A stretch of DNA of 64,000 bases from Maniola hyperantus (Eukaryota > Arthropoda > Insecta > Lepidoptera > Nymphalidae): contig NC_048538.1 of NCBI RefSeq assembly GCF_902806685.2, positions 5,580,001 through 5,644,000 on the forward strand, in the 5' to 3' direction. Within the stretch, counting starts at the first letter, position 1. The number at the start of each line of letters is the position of its first letter. Under the pieces are notes generated by a model. It worked only from the letters and a program-made list of their open reading frames with translations, did no database searches and was not told the origin of the DNA. Below are positions 10,711-21,600 of the stretch, one piece after another. A program made the position numbers and the translations under genes.

Positions 10711-12868
10711 GTGTTATGACTATTACTTTAGGCACCTACTTGTTCCTGTACTTTTAAATTATAATGTACCATATTTACATACCATAAGTACAATCTAATA
10801 GAACTCTAAAACTTCATCTTGTTTAAGTTATAACTTATAATTTATCATAATCTACTTATTATCTACTTATTAATATACAGTCTTGAGTCTACTTATTATC
10901 GCGTTAATCCAATCAAAAATCTGAAACTATCGATATTAAAATCAATAGTCATAAGAGTATCTACAATTATAGCTCAATTTATTAATATAATAGCTGTTTA
11001 ATTAAACAATCTTTGGCTTCCTATTAGCTGAGATGAAGTAACGGTATTATGTAAATCTACTGATGAAGGTCAGTTCGCAAAACCGGTATACATATAGGTA
11101 TATCTGTAACTAGGTAGGTATAACAGGATGTAATTTTTTACCAGCGCCATTGCTGTTAATCTGGTCTACAAAAAACAGTAAACAGCAACTGCTTAGTTAC
11201 TTACTTTCATTTGAAACTGGATCGCTATCTGGGCGTATAAAAATAAAAGTGATGTCAAAACAGAGTAAACAAAATAATGAAAATTGTAAGCAGTCTAAAC
11301 TGCGATAAGAATATATCAAAATAGCTACTATTCTAGAAAAAAACATTTATAGAGAGAGAGCCAGCGCGTGCCAGACCATTAGGGAAGGAAGGCTACGGCC
11401 AATTTTCTTTATTTGAAACTCTTTTGGAACTTTTATAGCAACATTGAGAAGATTACGGTCTATACAAATGGCTAGAACCATCGATGTATAGAACATGAAA
11501 TTGGTGAAACAATACTTGTAGACAACAAGACGTGTGTTCCACCAATTTCCTCTTCATTTACGAACATGGTGAGAACACGGTCAAGTGCATCGCCACAGTA
11601 TCTACTCGTGTGGCATCGCTGTGATGGTCAAACACATCATGTGCTCAATTTTACTTTGCCTCAGATTTTTATAAGAATTGTTGCTTACGTTCTTTAAGCT
11701 ACCCGCTTTTTATTAATGTGCATACAACGCAAATTTATTTACTTATATATAACAGCTGGAAAGTTTAACAACAGTCCATGTCCTTCAGAGTTCCTATATT
11801 TAGAAGTCATTCATGTCGTGTGAGCAGTGAATGTCTTCTAAGAATAACGTTCTAAAGTTATTCTGGTGTCTGAACATTTGTATCTTTGTAGGTAGTTATT
11901 TGAATTATCAGGAGCCAAATGGGGAGCCAAACGACTGACTAATTTAATATGCTAATTCCAAAAGGTGAACAAACTTACAAACCCTTGACTTGACGCCCGC
12001 ATACTGCACTATAAACGTTTTTATTGTCACTATCACGCAAGTTGGAGAGAAATCGTCGATTAGCCACGAATCTACGTTGTCGATCGATGCGTACCTACCT
12101 ACACGCCGAAGCAAATTGAAGTCAATTTCAGGTGAAACTCAATGGGAACCATGATTATTGTATTGTTAAAAATTGACATTATAACACTTTCTCTTCAGCA
12201 ACGTGCCCATTCTCGGTTTGAGAAGAGAATGCCTAATTGCTTAGAGTACTCGATGTATAATTTTGATGGATGATGTTAGTGATAATATTTACCATAGAGT
12301 TGGTAATCAGATATTTTGTTGAGATTGAGGACGTAACTTTCCCGCTCTGTCTCCAAGAACGTGTTAGGCTGTCACAATGGTTAAACGTGGTTAAACTTAG
12401 GTGGAAAACTGCAGCAAAATGTGCGACTAGTTTATCCTTTATTGCTACTAGTTGCGAAAGTCCGATGTCGAAGGAACGGTGTAAAAGGCAATTAAATGTG
12501 ACTTACGACAACACGTAAACCTCTGACCTGGTCAAAACAATCGCTGGTGTTGTTTTAAAGGCAATATCAAAGCCTGATACCTACTTTCTCAGGCATAGTG
12601 CTTAGAATTCGAATTTAAAGAAAATTAAAATACAAAGCGGTGATAGAAACCCATTTAGACGCGTTCTCAGTAATGGGCCGGCCGGCGATGGGTTGATTAT
12701 AATGATGCTACTTAGAATTTAGATGAAAGACAGGAAAATCTTTCCAGCTCATCTTTACAGATCAACACCCAAACAAGGCATCAAGACCTATTAAATAAAT
12801 TGTTTTTGCAAAATTACGATATTGCACCTACCTACGATAGTAATTAACATTTAAACTAAGTATAATGC

Positions 12869-13022
12869 GTAAAAAATGATTCCTCATGCGCCGTTTTAAC
12901 TTTTTGTGTAAAATTTCATGTCAAAGTACGATTTTATAGTCCTTATTTTAAAGGTGAACCGTACTTTTGACATGACAGTTGACCCATAGAGTTAAAATGG
13001 CGCGTGAGAAGTCATTTTGTAC
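12869..13022. mobile_element. Palindromic MITE
   Basis: The outer arms TGATTCCTCATGCGCCGTTTTAAC and GTTAAAATGGCGCGTGAGAAG pair with each other, as do the inner arms ATGTCAAAGTACG and CGTACTTTTGACAT. It is about 150 bp with no coding potential. Confidence 0.6.
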
Positions 13023-13319
13023 GAGCTATATAATAGGTGGCGTTAGTATTTCGCATAAAGATCGGACTTCAATTAAGCCACCTTAGCAATAAATATATGC
13101 AATAAATTTTGGCTATAACAAAAACTGGTTTATCGGCGGTTAGATCACGGTCATGCCATCGTATTTCGATGAGATTTACGTCCAACGACAAATCCGAGGT
13201 CTAATGAGCTGAGGTCACCCGTGCTGTGCACCTCATAGTTATAAATAAGCTGAGATGATGACCTAACACAAACAGTATTAAAATAAACTTTATTCAGCTT
13301 TTCAATTTTGTATCAACTA

Positions 13320-13682
13320 CTGCCCGCGAAATTCAAATTTAATTTGGTTTTTCACAATTTGTAAACTAATGCGACAAAGTAGACTTACGGCATTCAAAAT
13401 TCGCCGCTAGCAATATCATCTTCACGGGTTTACATAAAAATCTATACTTGAAAGTGTGCAGTTTAAGAAATTAGTCAAAATAATGACTAATTTGTGAGTA
13501 GCTCACGTCAAACTCATTATTTTGACTAATTTCTTAAACTGGACACTTTCAAGTAAAGATTTTTATATCAGCCTGTGAAGATGATACTGCTAGGGGCTCA
13601 ATTTGAATGCCATAAGCCTACTTTGTCGTATTAGTTAAAAATTAGTTAGAAAAACCAAATTAAATTTGAATTTCGCGGGCAG
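13320..13682. mobile_element. Foldback MITE with CTGCCCGCG termini
   Basis: It starts CTGCCCGCGAAATTCAAATT and ends with the reverse complement. The arms continue inward through AACCAAATT, GACAAAGTAGACTTA, TTCACAGG-like and ACTTGAAAGTGT blocks to a central pair, TTAGTCAAAATAATGA and its mirror. The whole 363-bp unit folds on itself. Confidence 0.8.
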
Positions 13683-13699
13683 ACCGTGTCTTCCACCTT

Positions 13700-13935
13700 A
13701 AATGCGAAAATGTCTGTCTGCTTGTTCAGCTGTGCTGTCAGCTTACATCCCGTAGTTGGATGTAGGCTACTTTTTGCTTCAGAAAATCAATGAGTTCCCA
13801 GAGGATTTCAAAAAAACCTAAATCCACATGGACAGTGGATATCCTATTTGGTACAGAGATAGCTTGTATCCTGGAGACATATTATGCTACTTTTTTCTCT
13901 GGAAATTCAAAGAATTCCCACAGGATTTAAAAAAA
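13700..13935 (+). mobile_element. Degenerate Helitron-like fragments
   Basis: Blocks such as AATGCGAAAATGTCTGTCTG, AGAAAATCAATGAGTTCCCA and AACCTAAATCCACATGGAC follow the order of the Lep1-type consensus. The later part of the unit (GGAAATTCAAAGAATTCCCA) appears again after about 120 bp. Confidence 0.5.
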
Positions 13936-14160
13936 TGTGTTATACTGCTAAACTAATTATTGTGGTAGATGTCTTAAATATGCTATCTGATCCATTAGTA
14001 GGTATTTTATGGCAACATGAATTAACTAGTACATAACTACATTTAAAAATAATTGTGGCGTAAAGAATGTTAAGTAAATGTTGATGTAGGTAGGTATAAT
14101 GGAAAAGTTTAAATTGTGGTTTAGAAGTGCGAATAATATTTTCTAATACAAGTAGTTCAA

Positions 14161-15590
14161 TCTACACTAATATTATAAAGAGGAAAACTTTGTTTGTTTG
14201 TTTGTTTGTTTGTTTGTTTGTTTGTTTGTTTGTTTGGTTGTACTGAATAGGCTCAAAAACTACTGGACCGATTTTAAAAATTCTTTCACCATTCGAAAGC
14301 TACATTATCCACGAGTAACATAGGCTATATTTTATTTTGGAAAAAAATAGGGTTCCGTAAGATATTTGGGTTTTTCGGACACAAGGTGTAAAAAATCAAC
14401 CAGAAAAGTTACTTATTTTGCGTACGCTGCCTAAACTATAAAAGATAGAACCATAAAATGTTCTAATTAATTGTAGATCTTATAAATATCTACAAAAAAG
14501 TCCGCGACACACTATACCCATCTATGTCGAGTGAGGCACAGCAACCATTTTTTTATTTAAAAATCTTGAATTTTTTTTGGACTACATTTAAACGCGTTTA
14601 TTTTACTCATGCTATTAATCCTTATCAAAATAAATGATTTCATCACTAAGAACAGTTTATGGAGATAATATTTGGTCTTTGAATGATTAAAATTGGACGT
14701 TTGGTTTTGAAGTTATGGCGAAATTAAAATATTACGATTTCTGCTGCACGGCCCGTTGTCTACACTAATATTATAAAGAGGAAAACTTTGTTTGTTTGTT
14801 TGTTTGTTTGTTTGTTTGTTTGTTTGGTTGTACTGAATAGGCTCAAAAACTACTGGACCGATTTTAAAAATTCTTTCACCATTCGAAAGCTACATTATCC
14901 ACGAGTAACATAGGCTATATTTTATTTTGGAAAAAAATAGGGTTCCGTAAGATATTTGGGTTTTTCGGACACAAGGTGTAAAAAATCAACCAGAAAAGTT
15001 ACTTATTTTGCGTACGCTGCCTAAACTATAAAAGATAGAACCATAAAATGTTCTAATTAATTGTAGATCTTATAAATATCTACAAAAAAGTCCGCGACAC
15101 ACTATACCCATCTATGTCGAGTGAGGCACAGCAACCATTTTTTTATTTAAAAATCTTGAATTTTTTTTGGACTACATTTAAACGCGTTTATTTTACTCAT
15201 GCTATTAATCCTTATCAAAATAAATGATTTCATCACTAAGAACAGTTTATGGAGATAATATTTGGTCTTTGAATGATTAAAATTGGACGTTTGGTTTTGA
15301 AGTTATGGCGAAATTAAAATATTACGATTTCTGCTGCACGGCCCGTTGTATTATCTACACTAATATTATAAAGAGGAAAACTTTGTTTGTTTGTTTGTTT
15401 GTTTGTTTGTTTGTTTGTTTGTTTGTTTGTTTGTTTGTTTGTTTGTACTGAATAGGCTCAAAAACTACTGGACCGATTTTAAAAATTCTTTCACCAGTAG
15501 AAAGCTACATTATTCCTGAGTGACATAGGCTATACGGGATCTTTAAAAACCTAAATCTACGCGGGCGAAGCCGCGGGGATCAGCTAGTGT
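14161..15590 (+). mobile_element. Head-to-tail array of Helitron-like units
   Basis: Three unit starts, TCTACACTAATATTATAAAG, lie at 14161, 14759 and 15354. The first two units (about 595-598 bp) look identical apart from the number of TTTG repeats. The third is short and is the only one with the usual 3' end (GGGATCAGCTAGTG). The internal part of the long units contains GGGTTCCGTAAG and ends CTGCACGGCCCGTTGT. No helicase ORF is present, so the units are non-autonomous. Tandem copies fit rolling-circle read-through, but an assembly duplication is possible. Confidence 0.75.
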
Positions 15591-15608
15591 ATGATAAAAT
15601 GTCTTTAC

Positions 15609-15773
15609 TCACGTATTTCGTCTACGTTAGCCTGACTAGTTTTGAACCCATCCGGGGTCCTTTTTCACAGGGGCAGTCTCAACAGCGACGCATGCGCGAA
15701 CTGAACCCCTGTGAAAAAGGACCCCCGATGGGTTCTAAACTAGTTGGGCTAATGTCAACGAAATACGTGAGTA
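15609..15773. repeat. Long inverted repeat, arms about 65 bp
   Basis: ACGTATTTCGTCTACGTTAG...GGTCCTTTTTCACAGGGG is mirrored by CCCCTGTGAAAAAGGACC...CTAATGTCAACGAAATACGT around a 32-bp GC-rich loop that contains GCGACGCATGCGCG. A few mismatches are present. It is probably a MITE. The overlapping 80-codon ORF at 15587-15829 comes from the repeat. Confidence 0.75.
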
Positions 15774-16712
15774 CAGCCGTTTTGTCATACATGTATAACG
15801 GAAATCACTTACAATGGTTTAAACGGTAGAATGTCTATGTTTTTTTTTGTAGAAAAGAAGAATGACTAAACAGGATCTACAGAGCATACTTCGACACAGT
15901 TAATAAGAGAAGTTGGACATGAATCTATCTTGTTTTAATTACAAACAGACTGAGTAAAGTAAGAGTGTGATCTATCAAACTATGCCCAAGTTATTGACTG
16001 TTCAACTAGATTTCACCTAGAATGTATTTATTTATGTTAATACTCAAACATCTTGACTTTTTGTGCTTTCTTTTGCAACAGGATTATATAGAATTACATG
16101 CAAATAAGATACTAAGTAAGATGAGATTATAAATCTCATTTCAAGATTGTTAAATTAGTCTTAAATGAAGTTCTACTCCAATAATAACCTAATACCAGAG
16201 GTTGATTGGATGTAATGAGATCGACAGCTACAATGAGTAAAGTCGAATCCATCAAATGATGTTGGATTGATTAGCGAATTTGAACTCCATTCATTGGAAA
16301 CTAATGAACGATCAATCTAAAATATACCTACACAAAAAATACTAAAAAACAAACAGCATGACCAATGAACTTTAGTTACGAAGTCTGTCAATTGCAGTTT
16401 GCATACAGCATTGTAAAATTTAAATTCAGTTTCTGTAACAGTTGATGTTATTTATGACTAATACACTATGATTTTTAGTACAAGAACATTAGTTACTTAG
16501 TTTCATTTTTTATTTGGGCTCTAACAAAACTAAACATTGGATTGTTTTAAATCAAATCATTAGTATTTAAGTAAATATAATTAATACTTAAATACTACTG
16601 ATTTAAATCAATATTTAAGTAGGACGTTTAAGTCTTGTATTCTGTTGTAAGAACCTAAAATAATACTTCAGAATGTACTTGTATAGTGAAAGTATTGAAT
16701 AAATGAACTCAC

Positions 16713-16944
16713 CGCTTCTTGGAGAGATCGGCACAGCTGGTTTCGGTGCAGCATTGGAACACAGTCTTCCGATCTTGCTGGGTGGCTTGAGTCCTGACGG
16801 CTTGATGAAGGTTGTAGGTCTCGAGACCTCAGATCTGGGCACTGTGGATGCAGTTGTGCTGACCGAAGCTGCGTCTGATGAAGTTGATGATGGTGCAGGT
16901 GGATGTGCTGTAGCTTCAACAGCTGCCTCCGTTTTGTCACTCAT
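16713..16944 (-). CDS. CLIP-190: CLIP-190/CLIP-170-like, first coding exon (partial gene)
   Basis: The exon begins MSDKTEAAVEATAHPPAP and ends ...APKPAVPISPRS followed by a GTGAGT donor at 16712 (77 codons plus one base). The block TFIKPSGLKPPSKIGRLCS closely resembles the N-terminal 'KPSGLK-PSKI' segment that precedes the first CAP-Gly domain of the CLIP-170/CLIP-190/restin microtubule plus-end-tracking proteins. The Ser/Thr/Pro/Ala-rich lead is usual there. CAP-Gly exons are not in the window, so intron 1 must be longer than 16.7 kb. A strong donor (CAG then GTACGT) at 17257 on the same strand may end a non-coding first exon. The family call rests on one short segment; another protein with a similar basic Ser/Pro-rich N-terminus remains possible. 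Confidence 0.65.
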
Positions 16945-18677
16945 CTTGAAGCACTTTTAACACTTTTATTTTTTTATTACGACACGTCACTTTCCCATAC
17001 TTTGCTTAAGAAACGAGCTACGGTTTCACGGGCTTAGTAAAATATAAAACAAGAGTGAAAACAAAACGACGCGTCTCAGACTCTCACGGCTAATAAACTA
17101 AAAATACCGCAAGTTCCCGCGCAATAACAGAACACGCAATCTGGATCACGGCCATAACGCAAGCATAAATGTAAATAAAATATTATATTTACATTTTCGC
17201 TAATTGTTATAATATTGTAACAATAATAATATTCACGTGCTAATATTTTTAACGTACCTGAATGGTCGGTCCCTTACTTTTAGTATAAACAATTAAAACG
17301 GAGATTTGTGCCTTCTTGGAAATCAATGATGAGAAAAATATAACTGCATACCTTAGATGAGGAAATAGAGCACAAAATGTGCTATCCGTGACGTAAAGAA
17401 AAACTCGCGAAATTTTTACCGCTCGCCTCCTCAAACCAGCTGAGCTTGACAAAGTTATCACAAGACACTCACACTGAAGTCTGAACACAAAATCGTCACA
17501 AATAAACGCAATTTATGTTCTGTTGAAACACCTAGTAAATCTAACCACTACAGTAAAAACGCGAAGCTTGAATTATTAAGTAATTATTTACAATCAACAA
17601 GAAACCTAAAATACAAAAGGTGCTCACACAGCACAAATATTACACTTAATCAGTTTTGTGTACAATGTACATTGCTGGTCATCACGCCACATTGCAACGT
17701 TCGCTGTTCGAAAGCCATTGACCACAGAAATTAGAAAAAGTAATAGAAGTGATAAAGAAGCGTGAGATTGTCGCCGCACTGTACTCATGGCTCATAGGTG
17801 TTGGGTTGTGAGTCTACTGACTTGCACCTTAATCTAAAATTAAAATTATTTGCATAGTGTGACAATTTCAATAACGTTACGTTTTTGCGTGAATAAGGTG
17901 CTCAAATTAATTGGTGAGACGTGGTTCCTAAATTAAAGCTACCAGATACGATTTCTATAATCTTATCTGTCATCTGTGTCATCGAAAGTCATTTTATTTT
18001 ACTTTGCAGTTTGCATTACATTGCTTGTTAACGTGTTCTTTGTCAGTTCAGAAACTTGGTTTCTCAGGATTATTTCTTTCATATGAGAGATTTAAAAAAA
18101 AAATGTTTGTTATGTAACTAAGATTTCCTATTATTATTATTAAAGGATTTCATGTAACTTACATAATATAAAATATTACAATAAAACCTTAAGCTAGCCT
18201 TATTTTACATCATGCCCGCGTGGAATGGTGCCAAGCACATAAAAGGGTGCCAAGAATAACTTCAAGCCAAAGAATTTGGAAGTACCTTGGATGAATGGAA
18301 GTACTACTACGTGCTTCAGGCTGCATGTTAGCCACAGAGTACTTTTAATATGATGTTAGCGCTGGGCAGCCAGGCTGATCCGTTGCGCAAAAAATAAGCT
18401 GAGGCTGTCTCATTTTGGTCTCATTCGACTTTCGAGTCAAGCATGTTTTCTATCACAGACCAATAACATATAGACTATCTCTATGATGTTTGTAGCATTG
18501 TTTTGTCACTTGTCAAAGTTTAGACGTCACACGAAAGACGTCAACTGTCAGATGTCACTTAAAAGAAATGAAAAATCGAAGTCGAAGTCGAAATTTTTTG
18601 TGAAAACAAAGTTTGCATCTTGATTTAAAAGAAAATGGCTTTCAAATAACCCGTCGCTTGATCTCAACAATTATGAA
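16945..18677. promoter_or_regulatory. Divergent promoter region between the CLIP-like gene and pelota
   Basis: The two genes point away from each other across 1.7 kb. GC and CpG content rises around 16980-17500 (CGACACGTCAC, GACGCGTCTC, GTTCCCGCGC), where the CLIP-like transcript probably starts. Close to pelota, 18505-18560 holds repeated TGTCA/TGACA-type words (TTGTCACTTGTCAAAG, GACGTCAACTGTCAGATGTCAC). No TATA box is seen for either gene. The section at about 18200-18380 resembles a retrotransposon scrap but could not be assigned. Confidence 0.45.
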
Positions 18678-21600
18678 ATGAAGCTTGTATTTAAAAATAT
18701 CGAAAAAGATGGCAGCGGGTATGTCCTACTTTGAAAACAACTCCTGAACAAGCTGCGTTAAATCATTATTTTTCATAACTTATTCGAATACATATACAGG
18801 TGCGTCGGTCTGGTACCCGAGGAGCCGGAGGACATGTGGCACGCTTACAATCTTATTGCTGAGGGGGACGCAGTTACGGCATCAACGGTACGAAAAGTGC
18901 AAACGGAATCTTCTACTGGGTCTTCTACCAGTAGTAGAGTGCGTACGACACTCACGATAAGAGTGGAGACCATTGATTTTGACACTCAAGCTTGTGTATT
19001 GCGGTTAAAAGGCCGCAATATCGTTGAAAATCAGTATGTTAAAGTTAGTACTATTATTATATTACTTGATAAACTAGCTTTTGCTAGACTATAAGGGTAC
19101 TGATGTTAAGATAAATTAAAAGCACTTAAGAAAAAATGTATATATTTTTGTAGATGGGGGCATATCACACTCTAGATTTAGAGTTAAATAGGAAATTTAC
19201 CCTGCAAAAGATATTATGGGACTCTATAGCATTGGAACGAGTGGAGATGGCCTGCGACCCGGCAGCATCTGCAGATGTAGCAGCCGTGGTGATGCAGGAA
19301 GGTCTCGCTCATGTCTGCCTTATTACACCATCCATGACACTGGTGAGGTCAAAGATAGATGTGACAATACCAAGAAAGCGAAAGGGATTCGTACAGCAAC
19401 ATGAAAAGGTTTGTGTGACAGCTATCTTGCACACAATACAGGTACAGGTGAATACAGGTAGAGATTAGTACAGACTATGCAACATGATCACCCTATCTTC
19501 CTTCATATCTTTTATGTGCAGTGTTTCATCATGATGTACAGTGAGTGATGAGTGTAACATGCTTACCAATCGTGTTATCTTATAACTTAGTTGTAGCTGG
19601 CCTTCGCACACCAAAGCTAAGCTATAAAAAATATAAAATTTCTGAAAAGCTGGCAACAGATTTGCAGTTCCTGTAGTACTGCAAATGTTCATGGCAGTAA
19701 TCACTTAATATTATATGACCTGCTTGCTTGTTTGCTATAAATTTAAAAAAAAAACTATAGATGAGTTTCAAGAGCAACCATTGCAGAATGTTTGTAACTA
19801 ATGTTCAAAGTGTACTTATTAAGCTCGTAAGATTTTATTATTGTTAATAATTGGCAAAATGGGTGTTTCAACATACTGTACGGATGTCAGTCTACTTTTT
19901 ATCATTGATTAGCTGATCAGCCCAGCTTTTATTTTCTTTTAATTCGGTGGGTGAATTTAAAAACACCTATATATATGTATAATAAGTTACTTCTGCAGCT
20001 CGATTTCGAATTGCTGTATAAAGTAGCTTTGTAATGGTGAAAAAGTTATTAAAATTGGTTCAGTAGTTTCAGAGTTTATCAATTACAAACAAACAAATCT
20101 TTCTTCTTAATATTAGTATAGAAGTATAGATAATATATTGAGAGTTGAGACCTAACTTATTTGTATTCATTATGAAATTATATTCTTTTCAGGGCCTAAA
20201 TAAATTTTATGAAGCAGTCATGCAAGGAATTTTGAGGCATATTGACTTTAATGTTGTGAAGTGTGTGATCCTTGCTTCTCCGGGTTTTGTCAAAGATCAG
20301 TTCTTTGACTACATGATGCAACAGGCAATAAAGACTGATAATAAGCTACTCATTGAGAACAAGTCCAAATTCTTGCTTGTGAAAGCTTCTTCAGGATTTA
20401 AACATTCTTTGAAAGGTAATTTTATATTCATATTGCAGAAATCTAGCCTTTTCGGGAGGTCAGGGTCTCAATCCCGACACACACCTTAACTTTTTGATTT
20501 ATGTGCGTTTTATGCTTTTATGCAATTAAATACTTCTTTCTTTCTTCGCTCTGGGCTGGTTTCCGCACTTAAACGTTTCCGTCTGTTGTGCGTGCATCGC
20601 CCCTCCCCGCCGAAGTCTTCACTCCAGCCATCCAAGCTCGCTCCAGAAGCCAAATAGACCGCCCAGGTTGCCGAGGGCTTCATGGAGTGAGGTCGGGGAA
20701 CCTAAATGGCGCTCGCGTTGATCTGCTACGCCCGTGCACTCCAGGAGTACGTGCGTCGGTGTTTCATCGACCTCCATGCAATTTAATTAAATACTTATTT
20801 ATCACTTGCATCAATGGCGCATGAAATATCTTGGGAAACCTGCATACCTGATAGTTATCCATAATGTTCTCAAAGGTGTGTGAAGTCGGAAAATATTACG
20901 GAAAATTATATAATAAATCTAAAACTTATAGCTGCTACAATATGTTGGATTTTATATTTCTTGATTATTATAAACATAGTTGAAATATTTATATTTATAA
21001 TAACATAATTTTTGTAAGACAAAATATTCTTAGTTACAAGAAAATTGGTGATCTACACAATAGGCTAACTAGAAACAGAGACAAACTTGCAGCTCCTGCC
21101 TTCCGCCTCAGGAAAGTCCAAAAGTCATTTGTGGGTATGGGTATTACCTTTTATAATAAAATCCCGCAAACTATTTTGGACTTACCTTTGCACAAGTTTA
21201 AAAAATCTATTAAAAATATACTCCTGAAAAAAGCATATTACACAATTGAAGATTATCTAAATGATAAAAGAGCGTGGATTTGACCTGCAGCTCGTTCCAG
21301 CAACGCACAAGACTGCAAATACTATTTTATACATGGCATAATCTTGTACCTATATCAAATATTTGAAAAGAGAAACCGCCGAGTTTCTTGCTGGTTCTTC
21401 CCGGCAGGAAAGGCATTCCGAACCAGTGGTAGATGCATCTGACTATTCGTAAGCACTTGTAAAAGTTTATACGAATAAAAAAGATTTTCATTTTCATTTT
21501 CATTTTCATTTATATTATTAGTACATAATATGCTCTAATTGGATGAATTTTGCTGCTGTCAACTGGACAGAAATGGAAAACTGACAGTCTTTTACCTGCA

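Larger units (their letters stand above)
1..16712. other. Gene-poor, repeat-filled stretch; probable long first intron of the CLIP-like gene
   Basis: No exon with a recognisable protein domain was found on either strand. The first coding exon of a CLIP-190-like gene ends with a good donor at 16712, and no CAP-Gly exon follows at lower coordinates, so its intron 1 probably runs through this stretch and out of the window. Identified repeats are listed separately. The parts 1-609, 991-1665, 1855-2495, 2930-4600, 5410-6095, 7165-7438, 7925-8396, 10711-12868 and 15775-16712 hold only AT-rich unique-looking DNA and small repeat scraps. A short AT-rich inverted repeat lies at 16547-16610. Confidence 0.55.

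Noticed and set aside
12270..12518. 82-codon ORF in the left repeat-rich stretch
   Set aside because: No domain, signal peptide, splice context or repeat evidence supports coding.
14191..14238. TTTG repeats as a CRISPR-like array
   Set aside because: A simple microsatellite without spacers, inside Helitron-like units of an animal genome.
16668..16960. Other frames across the CLIP-like exon (90 and 85 codons)
   Set aside because: They are shadows; only the frame with KPSGLKPPSKIG ends at a GTGAGT donor.
17249..17488. 79-codon ORF upstream of the CLIP-like exon
   Set aside because: More likely 5' UTR/promoter sequence; the only support is a donor at 17257, which fits a non-coding exon.
20588..20824. 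78-codon GC-rich ORF in pelota intron 4
   Set aside because: It sits in a piece inserted into a SINE, with flanking direct repeats; no protein family recognised.
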